Origin: Boudabousia liubingyangii
Lineage (GTDB): Bacteria > Actinomycetota > Actinomycetes > Actinomycetales > Actinomycetaceae
Assembly: GCF_001907245.1 (NCBI RefSeq)
Contig: NZ_MQSU01000003.1
Coordinates: 411,619-475,618, forward strand
DNA: 64,000 nt
Direction: 5' to 3'
Each line of letters starts with the position of its first letter. The first letter of the stretch is position 1. Shown here piece by piece: positions 18,672 to 27,588 of this stretch. Made by a program: the position numbers and the translations under genes. A model generated the notes under the pieces. It did not search any database. It saw nothing but the letters and a program-made list of their open reading frames with translations, and was not told the DNA's origin.

Positions 18672-20257
18672 CAGTGCTTCTCCTCTTCATGCTTGGCCCA
18701 CCATTGGCGGAAGGTGCTTCCGGGCGGTGCCGGAATATCGCGAGCCCCAGTCCACATTGAGGCCGGGAAGGGTAGGGCGCCGATGCGCTTATCTTTGCCG
18801 GCCACAATGCGACCCAGCTTGGCAGCGCGTCCCGCGGCGGCGAAACGCTTGCCGTTGGACATAATCGGCGAGGTCGCAGCCATGGCCACATCCCACATAT
18901 CCGGAATACCGCCACGGTTCGCATCCGTGATGCGCTGGCGTAGTCGCACTAGGGCGGACGGGATATCGATCTTGACCGGGCAGGCCTCGAAGCAAGCTCC
19001 ACAGAGGGAGGAAGCGAAAGGCAGGGCCGAGTTCGGGTCGTGACGATCCGTGGTCCCGGTTAGCTGCGGGGTTAGGATGGCACCAATCGGGCCCGGGTAA
19101 ACCGAACCGTAGGCGTGACCACCAACGTGTTCGTAGACGGGGCAGACGTTCATGCAAGCACCACAGCGGATGCAGTGCAGAGCCTGACGGCCAATCTCAT
19201 CAGCTAGTGCCTTGGTGCGGCCATTGTCTAGCAGAATCAGGTGGAACTCCTGCGGTCCGTCTCCGGGGGTAACACCGGTCCAGAAGGAGGTGTAGGGGTT
19301 CATACGCTCACCGGTGGCCGAGCGCGGTAGCAACTGCGCGAACACTTCAGTGTCCTGGAACTTGGGAACGATCTTTTCGATGCCGACGACGGAAATGAGG
19401 GTTTCCGGTAGGGTCAGGCACATACGGCCGTTACCTTCAGATTCGAAAATACTGACGGTACCGGTTTCGGCGATCATCATGTTCGAACCAGAGATCGCCA
19501 CCTTCGCCTCTAAGAACTTCTTACGCAGGTGTGCACGAGCTGCCATGGCTAGTTCGCGCGGTTCAGCGTTCAGGTTCTCTGGGGCATCTTCCATCCGGTT
19601 AGCAAAGATTGCCCGGATTTCTGCGCGGTTACGGTGAATCGCGGGGACCACAATGTGGCTGGGCATATCTTCAGACAGCTGGACGATCAGTTCGGCCAAG
19701 TCGGTTTCGAAGGCCTTAATGCCGTGCTCGTCCAAGTACTTGTTCATCCCGATTTCCTGGGTGACCATGGACTTGATCTTGACGACCTCTTTAACGGCCT
19801 TTTCTTCCAGGATTCCCAGGATGATCTGGTTGGCTTCTTCGGCGTTACGAGCCCAGTGGACAATGCCGCCACGCTTGGTGACGTTCTCTTCCATCTGCTG
19901 CAGTAGCTCAGGAAGATTAGACATAGCCTGGTGCTTAATCATCGAGGCGCTGTCGCGAAGCTGCTCCCAGTCGGGCATCTCAGAAACACGCACATTGCGC
20001 TTTTCACGAATCTTGGTGGTCGCATACTTTAGGTTGCGACGCAGCTGAGTGTTCTGCAGGTTGTCTGCGGCACCTGCCTGGAACTTGGGGCCCCAACGTA
20101 GCGGGTCATCAGGTTCCGGTACGCCCGGGGTCCAGCCTAGCTCGTTGGTGTCAACGACCTCGTGCTCACCGTGGCACCCGCAGGAGCCACAGCCGCCAAA
20201 AGCACTGCCCACGACGGGGAGTTTCTTTAATCCATCAGTCAACGACATGTTTTTCAC
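18671..20257 (-). CDS. lutB: Lactate utilization protein B (LUD plus 2x4Fe-4S)
   Basis: A 528-residue iron-sulfur subunit of LutABC. It has an N-terminal LUD domain (about 95-330) and a ferredoxin-like pair of cluster motifs: CIRCGACMNVCPVYEHVGG (about residues 372-390) and CGACFEACPVKIDIPSALV. It is longer than the usual ~480 residues because of an N-terminal extension with GGCGSCGCHGEHE, a Cys/His-rich stretch that might bind a metal. The GTG at 20257 overlaps the lutA stop (GTGA); an ATG at 20248, ten bases after GGGAG, is an equally good start. Confidence 0.95.
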   Translation of the reverse strand: MKNMSLTDGLKKLPVVGSAFGGCGSCGCHGEHEVVDTNELGWTPGVPEPDDPLRWGPKFQAGAADNLQNTQLRRNLKYATTKIREKRNVRVSEMPDWEQLRDSASMIKHQAMSNLPELLQQMEENVTKRGGIVHWARNAEEANQIILGILEEKAVKEVVKIKSMVTQEIGMNKYLDEHGIKAFETDLAELIVQLSEDMPSHIVVPAIHRNRAEIRAIFANRMEDAPENLNAEPRELAMAARAHLRKKFLEAKVAISGSNMMIAETGTVSIFESEGNGRMCLTLPETLISVVGIEKIVPKFQDTEVFAQLLPRSATGERMNPYTSFWTGVTPGDGPQEFHLILLDNGRTKALADEIGRQALHCIRCGACMNVCPVYEHVGGHAYGSVYPGPIGAILTPQLTGTTDRHDPNSALPFASSLCGACFEACPVKIDIPSALVRLRQRITDANRGGIPDMWDVAMAATSPIMSNGKRFAAAGRAAKLGRIVAGKDKRIGALPFPASMWTGARDIPAPPGSTFRQWWAKHEEEKH

Positions 20258-21042
20258 ACTCCCAACTTGGTGGTGTCTTCAGTGGGAATCCAAGGCTCAT
20301 CCTTAGTGCCCGCTAGGACTTCAGCTAGGTGCATGGCGCGAATGCCGGCACGAATACGGGAAAGGCCGCCACCAATGTGCATCATGCAAGAGTAGTCACC
20401 AGCAACCAGGATCTCTGCCTTGGTGGACTGGATATTGCTCATCTTGTCGGCCAACATAGCGGTCGAGGTAGCCTGGTTCTTCATTGCGAAGGTGCCACCG
20501 AAACCACAGCAGGACTTTTCTTCAGGTAGTTCCACAAAGTCGATACCTTCCACGGCGCGTAGTAGGCGGTAGGGCTTGTCGCCCACCTTAGCGATACGCA
20601 TGGAGTGGCAGGTGGGGTGGTAGGTGACGCGGTGGGGGAAGTAGGCGCCCACGTCCTCGAGTCCCAGAACGTCCACGATCAGTTCGGATAGTTCGTAGGT
20701 CTTTCCGGCGATCGCCTGGGCTAGGTTGCCTAGCTCGCTCTTACCGAACTCATCAGCGACCAGTTTCTGCTGGTGACGGATCGAGCCGGTGCAAGAACCG
20801 GAAGGCACCACGATGGCATCCCATTCGCCGTCTAGGACGGGTAGGAAGGTCTTAACGTGGTTTTCGACTAGGGGTAAGGCTTCTTTAAAGTAGCCCGTGT
20901 TCACGTGCATTTGTCCGCAGCAAGCCTGAGTTTCCGGGAAGACAACCTCGTGTCCGAGGCGTTCTAGCAGGTGCACCGTTGCTTGAGGAGCTTGCGGGAA
21001 CATCGCGTCGCAAACGCAGGTTGCAAATAGAGCGATTTTCAC
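20254..21042 (-). CDS. lutA: Lactate utilization protein A (CCG-domain oxidoreductase)
   Basis: A 262-residue Fe-S subunit with two CCG domains: CQ-A-CCGQMHVNTG in the first (about residues 40-55) and CHSMRI ... EEKSCCGFGGTFA in the second. The start is GTG at 21042, with GGAGGA a few bases upstream; the frame is open 22 codons further but has no support. It is the first gene of lutA-lutB-lutC, with overlapping stops and starts. About 245 bases separate it from lctP, including a strong terminator, so lut has its own promoter. Confidence 0.94.
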   Translation of the reverse strand: MKIALFATCVCDAMFPQAPQATVHLLERLGHEVVFPETQACCGQMHVNTGYFKEALPLVENHVKTFLPVLDGEWDAIVVPSGSCTGSIRHQQKLVADEFGKSELGNLAQAIAGKTYELSELIVDVLGLEDVGAYFPHRVTYHPTCHSMRIAKVGDKPYRLLRAVEGIDFVELPEEKSCCGFGGTFAMKNQATSTAMLADKMSNIQSTKAEILVAGDYSCMMHIGGGLSRIRAGIRAMHLAEVLAGTKDEPWIPTEDTTKLGV

Positions 21043-21227
21043 TGTTCCTCCACCTTGAGTAGATTTCTTTATCTCCTTTAGCGTATGACTGTCATCAAAA
21101 ACTGCCAAAACGATTTTTGGCCCCCGGGTCTGAGCCTTGAAATCCCGCGGGAAATGTGAAAAATAGGCAAATTGGTTAAGCGGTACCCAAACCGCGGTTT
21201 ACGTCATTAATAAGTATCGAAAAATAA

Positions 21228-21273
21228 ACTGGGCTGGGAAAACGACTATCGAAGTACGTTTTCCCAGCCCAGT
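21228..21273. terminator. Hairpin terminator between lctP and lutABC
   Basis: ACTGGGCTGGGAAAACG (21228-21244) pairs perfectly with CGTTTTCCCAGCCCAGT (21257-21273). This 17-bp stem is one of the longest in the window. It stands 16 bases beyond the lctP stop and so isolates lctP from lutABC. Confidence 0.9.
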
Positions 21274-21288
21274 CTTAATCGTGACTGA

Positions 21289-22962
21289 TTACTTCACCGG
21301 TAGGGGCATGTAGAAGCCCAACCAACCCTGCGAAGCCACAAACACCAAGGTGCACAGGACCAGCAGCAGGGCAACCGAAATCGGAGCTACCTTGCGTAGG
21401 ATCTCTGGCTCAGAGCCAGGCTGGGAAATCGCACCGGCGGCAATGGATAGGTTCTGCGGGGAGACAATCTTGCCCAAGCCGCCACCGATCGTATTGGCCG
21501 CCAGCAGGATGCCCGGATCCAAGTGCGCGCCGGCAGCTGCCGTGGACTGCAGGTTGGCGAAGAGAGCGCCGGCCGAGGTTGCCGAACCCGCCACGGCAGT
21601 ACCAATCCAACCCAGAATGGGGGAGAGGAAGCCGAAGGCCGCGCCGGCCAAAGCTAGGGCCGCACCAATCGCGGTGGTCTGACCAGAGAAGTTCATGACG
21701 TAAGCCAAAGCCATAACCAAGGCGATGGTCAGGATGGACAGGCGCAGACGGTAAATGGTCTGGGGTAGTTCGCCCAAGCCTCGCTTGAGGGGTAGCTCGT
21801 AAGCGGTGCCGCGTCCTCGCCAAGCGTAGATGATGGCCACCAGGATCGCAGAAACGAAAATCCAAGTACCCGGATTAGACAGGGTCTGTAGGGTGTAGAT
21901 AGCGGACTTAGCGGGAGCGTTGAACTGGTCGGTGAGCTGACCGTAAACACCCGGCCAGGGGATCTTAATATCGGTGGCCTTAAGGGCTTTGTCGATATCC
22001 ACGCCTAGCTTCCAGAGCTTGGTGAAGGCAATGATGACCACGACCAGAATGTAGGGCAGCAGGGCTAGTACGACGCGTTCGCGGCTGGGTACCGCATCGG
22101 AGTTGACCTGGTCGCAGTACTCTTCGGGAGTCTTGGGGGTCCACACGCGCAGGAATAGGTAAGCAGCAGCCAAGCCCAATAGGGAAGCGAGGACGGCGGT
22201 GAGTTCGTAAGAGAACATGGCCGTGACGAAGTGTCCCAGGGAGGTGACGGCTCCGATTAGGATCGCTAGCGGCCAGAGCTGCTTGATGCCTCGCTTACCG
22301 TCTAGTACCGCGACTAGGATCAGCGGGATGAAGGTGGCTAGGAAGGGGGTTAGGTGGCCCATGATGTTGGCGACGTAGCTGGGGGCTTGTCCGCCTAGGC
22401 GGCCGGCGGTGGTAACGGGGATAGCCATGGCGCCAAAGCCCACGTTAATGGCGTTGCCAACGACGGTGACAATGGCGGCTTTAATCGGCTTAATGCCCAG
22501 GGTAACCAGCATGGCGGCCACGATGGCCACCGGGGCGCCAAAGCCGGCCAGGCCTTCTAGCAGACCACAGAAGCTGAAGGCGATGATTAGCGCTCCGGCG
22601 CGGACGTCACCTTTACCGACGTTGTTGAAGACGGCACGTAGGTCTTGGGAACGCCCAGAGGCTTCAGTGAGGTTGTAGAGCCAGACGGCCGCAATGATGA
22701 TGTAGATGATCGGCATGAAACCAAGGGCCAGACCCTGGGTGGCAGCGCCCAGTGCCATGGGCATAGGCATGGAGAAACCGATCGTGGCAATGAAGAATGA
22801 AAGTACTAGTGAGATGAGTGCACACCAGTGGGTTTTAACTTTGAAGGCGCCCAGCAGGACGAAGAAAGCTGCTAGGGGAATCAGGCCAACTAGGGCGGTC
22901 AGAATGACGCTGTGCCCAATGGCATCAATGGCCGGGTAGTAAAGCGGTAAGTGGGAAAACAC
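21289..22962 (-). CDS. lctP: L-lactate permease
   Basis: A 557-residue LctP/LldP-family transporter with about 13 hydrophobic segments. Family stretches include EGLAGFGAPVAI, the NTIGGGLGKIVSPQNLSIA region near the C-terminus, and GTAVAGSATSAGALFANLQ. It imports lactate with protons and so supplies LutABC. It starts at GTG with AAAGGAC 5 bases upstream. The placement next to lutABC and the glycerol genes makes a small-carbon-source module. Confidence 0.95.
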   Translation of the reverse strand: MFSHLPLYYPAIDAIGHSVILTALVGLIPLAAFFVLLGAFKVKTHWCALISLVLSFFIATIGFSMPMPMALGAATQGLALGFMPIIYIIIAAVWLYNLTEASGRSQDLRAVFNNVGKGDVRAGALIIAFSFCGLLEGLAGFGAPVAIVAAMLVTLGIKPIKAAIVTVVGNAINVGFGAMAIPVTTAGRLGGQAPSYVANIMGHLTPFLATFIPLILVAVLDGKRGIKQLWPLAILIGAVTSLGHFVTAMFSYELTAVLASLLGLAAAYLFLRVWTPKTPEEYCDQVNSDAVPSRERVVLALLPYILVVVIIAFTKLWKLGVDIDKALKATDIKIPWPGVYGQLTDQFNAPAKSAIYTLQTLSNPGTWIFVSAILVAIIYAWRGRGTAYELPLKRGLGELPQTIYRLRLSILTIALVMALAYVMNFSGQTTAIGAALALAGAAFGFLSPILGWIGTAVAGSATSAGALFANLQSTAAAGAHLDPGILLAANTIGGGLGKIVSPQNLSIAAGAISQPGSEPEILRKVAPISVALLLVLCTLVFVASQGWLGFYMPLPVK

Positions 22963-23078
22963 AATAGTCCTTTCGACGGCACCTATGGCGGAAAGTTTTT
23001 AACGTCAAAACTTTACACCCGAATGTCTAGAAAGGCCTGTGGGTGCAGGTTATGGGCGCGGTTTATGGGCACAGTTAA

Positions 23079-23117
23079 GGGGCTGGTTCAAAAGCTTTCG
23101 CTTTCAAACCAGCCCCA
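23079..23117. terminator. Hairpin terminator after glpK
   Basis: GGGGCTGGTT at 23079-23088 pairs with AACCAGCCCC at 23107-23116; the inner bases TCAAAAGC/GCTTTCA extend the stem with one or two mismatches. It lies between glpK and lctP, both on the minus strand. Confidence 0.78.
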
Positions 23118-23175
23118 ATAACTCAGGTCTTTACGGACCGGACTGTTTGCTTAAACCCTTGCGGGTCGGTGGCAC

Positions 23176-24711
23176 TCAGTCTTCGTTTTCGGCAACGACG
23201 TCGTCGTCGACCCATTCGAAGGTGCGGGTAACAGCCTTCTTCCACAGACGGTACTTGCGGGAAGATTCTTCCTCGTCCATCTTGGGCTCCCAGCGGTTGC
23301 CTTCCTTCCAGTTAGCAACGACGTCTTCTTCGCCCTTCCAGAAGCCCACCGCAATACCTGCGGCGTAGGCTGCACCAAGGGCGGTGGTTTCGGCAACCTC
23401 GGGGCGAACTACCGGCACGCCCAGCATGTCTGCCTGGAACTGCATGAGTAGTTCGTCGTTGGTCATGCCGCCGTCTACCTTTAGTTCGGTTAGAGCCACG
23501 CCAGAGTCGGCGTTCATGGCGTCTAGGACCTCACGGGTCTGGTAGGCGGTGGATTCGAGGACGGCGCGAGCAATGTGGCCGCGGTTGTTGAAGCGGGTGA
23601 GGCCCACAATGGCGCCGCGGGCATCGGACTTCCAGTACGGGGCGAACAGGCCAGAGAAGGCGGGGACGAAGTAGACGCCACCGTTGTCCTTGACGCTCTG
23701 GGCTAGATCTTCGATGTCCTCAGACTTTTCAATCATGCCTAGGTTGTCACGTAGCCACTGGACTAGAGAGCCAGCAACGGCGATGGAACCTTCTAGGGCA
23801 TAGACGGTTTCCTGGTCACCGATCTTGTAGCAGACGGTGGTTAGTAGACCGTTTTCGGAAACGACAGCTTCGTTACCGGTGTTGATTAGCATGAAGCAGC
23901 CGGTGCCGTAGGTGTTCTTAGCCATGCCCTTTTCGAAGCAGGCCTGGCCGAAGGTAGCTGCCTGCTGGTCGCCTAGGATGCCGGAGATCGGGGTGTCGAT
24001 TAGTAGACCGTTCTTGCGGCCGTAGCCGTAGACCTCAGAGGAGGACTTGATTTCCGGCAGCATGCTCATGGGGATACCCATGTCAGCGCAGATGTCTTCG
24101 CGCCATTCTAGGGTGTTGATGTCCATCAGCATGGTACGGGAGGCGTTGGTGACGTCAGTGGCGTGGACGCCACCGTTGGGGCCACCGGTCATGTTCCATA
24201 GGGTCCAGCAGTCGGTGGTGCCCATGAGTAGGTCGCCAGCTTCGGCCTTTTCGCGGGCGCCGGGGACGTTGTCTAGGATCCACTTGACCTTGGGGCCAGC
24301 GAAGTAGGTGGCTAGGGGTAGGCCACAGCGAGTCTTGTACTTGTCCGGGCCTTCGTCGCCAGCTAGTTCCTTACAGATGGCGTCGGTACGGGTGTCCTGC
24401 CAAACGATGGCGTTGTAGATGGGCTCACCGGTGTTCTTGTCCCAAACCACGGTGGTTTCGCGCTGGTTGGTAATACCAACGGCAGCGATTTCGTGGCGGT
24501 TAACTTCAGCGCCAGAGAGAGCTTCAGCGACGGCCTTGCGGACGTTCTGCCAAATTTCCATCGGGTCGTGTTCAACCCAGCCGGCCTTGGGGAAAATCTG
24601 TTCGTGTTCGAGCTGGCCGGTGGAGACGATGCGTCCTTCGTGGCTGAAGAGGATCGCGCGGGAGGAAGTAGTTCCCTGGTCAATGGCTAGAACGTATTTC
24701 TTTTCGGTCAT
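23176..24711 (-). CDS. glpK: Glycerol kinase
   Basis: It phosphorylates glycerol to glycerol 3-phosphate with ATP. The 511 residues are of normal length and begin with the phosphate-binding segment [32 protein letters not shown] and [10 protein letters not shown] are FGGY-family signatures, and [19 protein letters not shown] is the C-terminal one. It lies downstream of glpF on the same strand, with a terminator hairpin and its own ribosome site between them. The product is the substrate of GlpD upstream. Confidence 0.98.
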   Translation of the reverse strand: MTEKKYVLAIDQGTTSSRAILFSHEGRIVSTGQLEHEQIFPKAGWVEHDPMEIWQNVRKAVAEALSGAEVNRHEIAAVGITNQRETTVVWDKNTGEPIYNAIVWQDTRTDAICKELAGDEGPDKYKTRCGLPLATYFAGPKVKWILDNVPGAREKAEAGDLLMGTTDCWTLWNMTGGPNGGVHATDVTNASRTMLMDINTLEWREDICADMGIPMSMLPEIKSSSEVYGYGRKNGLLIDTPISGILGDQQAATFGQACFEKGMAKNTYGTGCFMLINTGNEAVVSENGLLTTVCYKIGDQETVYALEGSIAVAGSLVQWLRDNLGMIEKSEDIEDLAQSVKDNGGVYFVPAFSGLFAPYWKSDARGAIVGLTRFNNRGHIARAVLESTAYQTREVLDAMNADSGVALTELKVDGGMTNDELLMQFQADMLGVPVVRPEVAETTALGAAYAAGIAVGFWKGEEDVVANWKEGNRWEPKMDEEESSRKYRLWKKAVTRTFEWVDDDVVAENED

Positions 24712-24762
24712 CTGGTTTTACCTCGTTGTAAGTAGTTGATGATTATTTTGCTGATTATGGAC

Positions 24763-24799
24763 GGTGGGGCTGGCAGCTGGTCTGCCAGCCCCACCTTTG
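24763..24799. terminator. Hairpin between glpF and glpK
   Basis: GGTGGGGCTGGCAG (24763-24776) pairs perfectly with CTGCCAGCCCCACC (24782-24795). It stands 24 bases after the glpF stop and 52 bases before the glpK start. It may uncouple glpK from glpF or attenuate read-through. Confidence 0.85.
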
Positions 24800-24822
24800 A
24801 GTTGTTTATCTGATGGAAACTA

Positions 24823-25578
24823 TCAGGACAGTAGTGCGCTGGCGGTTAGGCCGGCTAGGACACCACCGATGATCGGGCCAACGACGGGAACCCAGGAGTA
24901 TGCCCAGTCAGAGGAGCCCTTGCCCTTGATGGGTAGGACAGCGTGAGCAATACGGGGGCCAAGGTCACGAGCTGGGTTGATGGCGTAACCGGTGGGGCCA
25001 CCAAGGGAGGCGCCGATACCGACGATCAATAGGGCAACGCCTAGGAAGTTTAGCCAGCCTAGGTTGACTGCCGGGTTGTCCGGGGTGCCTAGTAGACCAG
25101 CGCCAATTACGACGAAGACTAGAACGAAGGTGCCGATGATCTCGGTGACGGTGTTCCAGAAGTAATCGCGATCTTCGGGGCCGGTGGAGAAGACGCCCAG
25201 CTTGAGGGCGGGATCTTCAGCGAGGTCGAACTGCTTGCGGTAGGCCAGCCAGCAGAGGACGGCACCAATGAAGGCACCGATCATCTGAGCGCAGATGTAA
25301 ACCAAGATGCGGGTGCCGTCGACAGACGCGCCTGCAACTAGGTCAGCGGCAGCTAGACCTAGGGTCACAGCCGGGTTCATGTGGGCACCGGAACGGGCGG
25401 AGACAATAGCGCCGGCGAAGACCGCAAGGCCCCAGCCGAAGTTCACCATTAGGAAGCCGGTTCCATTACCTTTGTTCTTGGGCAAAATATTGTTTGCAAC
25501 TACACCGCCACCTAGTAGCAACAGCATTGCTGTACCGACTACTTCAGAGACGAATACCGTAGAAAGTGTTGGAGTCAT
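24823..25578 (-). CDS. glpF: Glycerol facilitator (aquaglyceroporin)
   Basis: A 251-residue membrane channel. Both NPA boxes are present: HMNPAVTLG and YAINPARDLGPR. The Asp after the second box and the Gly/Ala-rich filter context fit a glycerol-conducting aquaglyceroporin. The start at 25578 follows AGAGAA; the frame stays open 27 codons further upstream but that part is basic and unlike the family. The order glpD-glpF-glpK on one strand is a classical glycerol uptake and oxidation set. Confidence 0.96.
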   Translation of the reverse strand: MTPTLSTVFVSEVVGTAMLLLLGGGVVANNILPKNKGNGTGFLMVNFGWGLAVFAGAIVSARSGAHMNPAVTLGLAAADLVAGASVDGTRILVYICAQMIGAFIGAVLCWLAYRKQFDLAEDPALKLGVFSTGPEDRDYFWNTVTEIIGTFVLVFVVIGAGLLGTPDNPAVNLGWLNFLGVALLIVGIGASLGGPTGYAINPARDLGPRIAHAVLPIKGKGSSDWAYSWVPVVGPIIGGVLAGLTASALLS

Positions 25579-25631
25579 CGTTGATTCTCTTTCTGGGTTG
25601 ATTTGGCGCTGGCCGCGGTTGCGGGGCGCGA

Positions 25632-25660
25632 GGTGGGACGGGAGTTTGACCCGCCCCACC
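25632..25660. terminator. Possible hairpin between glpD and glpF
   Basis: GGTGGGACGGG (25632-25642) pairs with CCCGCCCCACC (25650-25660) with one A-C mismatch. There is no T-run. It could be an I-shaped terminator or a leader structure upstream of glpF. Confidence 0.45.
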
Positions 25661-25712
25661 CGGGTTTGAAGATTAGTATCTCACATAAATGTAAGGCACG
25701 TCTCTAAATCGC

Positions 25713-27443
25713 TCAGAACTGAACGAATTCGGTGACGTCATCTGCCTTAGCGCGTTCGGACTGAGCGGCGGCCTCGTCGAAGATGCCTTCGGCGGCTTCC
25801 TCGGCCTGGCAACGCTGCGTGTACAGGTCCAGCTCGTGCTTCTTGCGCTTGTCATCCCAACCTAGAACGCCGGCGGCAATGTCGGCGATCTCCGGGGCGG
25901 CACTTAGGCCACGGTCCTTGCGCTCGTAGTTCAAACGAGTACGCAGAGCCATTAGGTCCTCTAGGTGCAGGGCGCCCTCGTGAGTGCAGGCAAAGGCAAT
26001 CTCTGCGCGCAGGTACTCGGGAGCTTCCTTGAGGCCCTCGCCCAACTTGGGATCCTCTTCGATGGCCTGCAGGATCAGTTCGATATCCGAACCGTAGCGA
26101 TCCAAGAGGTCTTCGACGTGGTCTAGGGATAGGCCAGTGCGCTTGGCGAGCTGTTCGCGCTGGTTCCACAGGGCGTGGTAACCGTCAGCGCCAGCCAATA
26201 GGGTGTTTTCAGTCTGGCTGGGTAGTTCCTTAGCGCGAGCCTTGCCGAGGGCGAAGTCCACGGCATCCTCTGCCATTACGCGGTAGGTGGTCAGCTTACC
26301 GCCTGCGATTACGGTTAGGCCGGGAGCGGCCTCGGTAACCGTGTGCTCACGGGAAACCTTGGTGGACTTGGCCTTTTCGCCATCCTTGGTACCCGGCTGT
26401 AGTAGCGGACGTAGGCCCGCCCAAGTGCCGATGATGTCGTCCTTGGTCAGGTTGGACTTTAGCACGGCATTGGCGTGGTCTAGGACGTACTCAATGTCTT
26501 CAGCGTCGGCAACCGGGTTGCGCAGGTCCTCGTGGTACTTGGTGTCAGTGGTGCCAATGACCCAGTAGCGCTTCCACGGAATGATGAAGAGCACGGACTT
26601 TTCGGTGCGTAGGAATAAGCCGGTGGTGCCCTTAATGCGATCCTTGGGGATCACAATGTGGATGCCCTTAGAGGCGAGTACCTTTAGGCCGCCAGTGGTG
26701 TCGGCTAGGGACTGGGTCTGTTCGGTCCAGACGCCGGTAGCCTGAATGACGTGCTTAGCCTTAACGGTGTAGGTCTTGCCGCCGTCTTCTAGGTCCTTTA
26801 GAACAGCGCCGTTGATGCGCTCGCCGTCCTTGGTTAGTTCCATAACCTGGGTGCGGTTGGCGGCTAGGGCGCCGTAGCGGGAGGCGGTACGGACTAGGGT
26901 GACTACTAGGCGGGCGTCGTCAACGCGAGAATCGTAGAAGCGGATCGCGCCAGAGACTTCGTCTTCCTTAATGTCGGGGAAGATTTCCAAGGCGCCCTTC
27001 TTGGAGTAGTGCTTCTGGATTGGGACGGAGCCGCGGTGTGAGAACTGGGCCAAAGCATCGTACATGCCAACGCCAATGGCGCTGTAGGAGCGTTCGATGA
27101 CCGGGGTCTTTAGCGGCCACAGGAAGGGCTGGGCCTTGACTAGGTGGGGAGCGGTCTTGGTTAGCAGTAGACCGCGTTCCTTTAGGGCTTCAGCCACTAG
27201 GAAGAAGTCTAGGTTGTATAGGTAACGTAGACCGCCGTGGACTAGCTTGGAGGAACGTGATGAGGTGCCTTGGGCCCAGTCTTGGGCTTCGACAATGCCG
27301 ACGCGCAGGCCACGGGTGGCTGCGTCTAGGGCAATGCCGGCGCCGGTTACGCCGCCGCCAATGACGAGGATGTCTAGGCCGGCGTCATCGCTCATGGCCT
27401 CTAGGCTCTCGATGCGGGTTTGAGTGGATAGTTGTGCCTTCAT
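25713..27443 (-). CDS. glpD: Glycerol-3-phosphate dehydrogenase, FAD-dependent
   Basis: It oxidises glycerol 3-phosphate to dihydroxyacetone phosphate at the membrane and passes electrons to quinone. The 576 residues include the FAD-binding Rossmann motif DILVIGGGVTGAGIALDAA (about 24-42), TSSRSSKLVHGGLRYL, and the C-terminal helical domain of GlpA/GlpD. GGAG lies 11 bases before the ATG. It is divergent from the SorC-type regulator, with two palindromes between them. It is first in the glpD-glpF-glpK run. Confidence 0.97.
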   Translation of the reverse strand: MKAQLSTQTRIESLEAMSDDAGLDILVIGGGVTGAGIALDAATRGLRVGIVEAQDWAQGTSSRSSKLVHGGLRYLYNLDFFLVAEALKERGLLLTKTAPHLVKAQPFLWPLKTPVIERSYSAIGVGMYDALAQFSHRGSVPIQKHYSKKGALEIFPDIKEDEVSGAIRFYDSRVDDARLVVTLVRTASRYGALAANRTQVMELTKDGERINGAVLKDLEDGGKTYTVKAKHVIQATGVWTEQTQSLADTTGGLKVLASKGIHIVIPKDRIKGTTGLFLRTEKSVLFIIPWKRYWVIGTTDTKYHEDLRNPVADAEDIEYVLDHANAVLKSNLTKDDIIGTWAGLRPLLQPGTKDGEKAKSTKVSREHTVTEAAPGLTVIAGGKLTTYRVMAEDAVDFALGKARAKELPSQTENTLLAGADGYHALWNQREQLAKRTGLSLDHVEDLLDRYGSDIELILQAIEEDPKLGEGLKEAPEYLRAEIAFACTHEGALHLEDLMALRTRLNYERKDRGLSAAPEIADIAAGVLGWDDKRKKHELDLYTQRCQAEEAAEGIFDEAAAQSERAKADDVTEFVQF

Positions 27444-27496
27444 TTGGCTTTCTCCAGTTCTCTTTGACTTCTCTGTCTAGAACGTGATGTCTAGGT

Positions 27497-27512
27497 TTCC
27501 GTAATCACGGAA
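27497..27512 (-). promoter_or_regulatory. Palindrome upstream of glpD
   Basis: TTCCGT, four bases (AATC), ACGGAA: a perfect six-base inverted repeat 54 bases upstream of the glpD ATG. It is a candidate regulator site or part of the glpD promoter. Its sequence differs from the TTGCACA palindrome in the same intergenic region, so a second regulator may act here. Confidence 0.5.
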
Positions 27513-27555
27513 CTTGTCATCTATTATGGCTTAGCGCATAGGACTTTGGGTAAAG

Positions 27556-27583
27556 TTGCACTGGATTTGCACATCTGTGCAAG
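27556..27583 (+). promoter_or_regulatory. Candidate operator of the SorC-type regulator
   Basis: TTGCACA-TC-TGTGCAA (27567-27582) is a perfect palindrome. A further half-site TTGCAC lies at 27556-27561, 11 bases (one turn) upstream. The right arm overlaps the AAGG ribosome site of the regulator gene, which suggests autoregulation and possibly control of divergent glpD. Confidence 0.6.
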
Positions 27584-27588
27584 GCATA

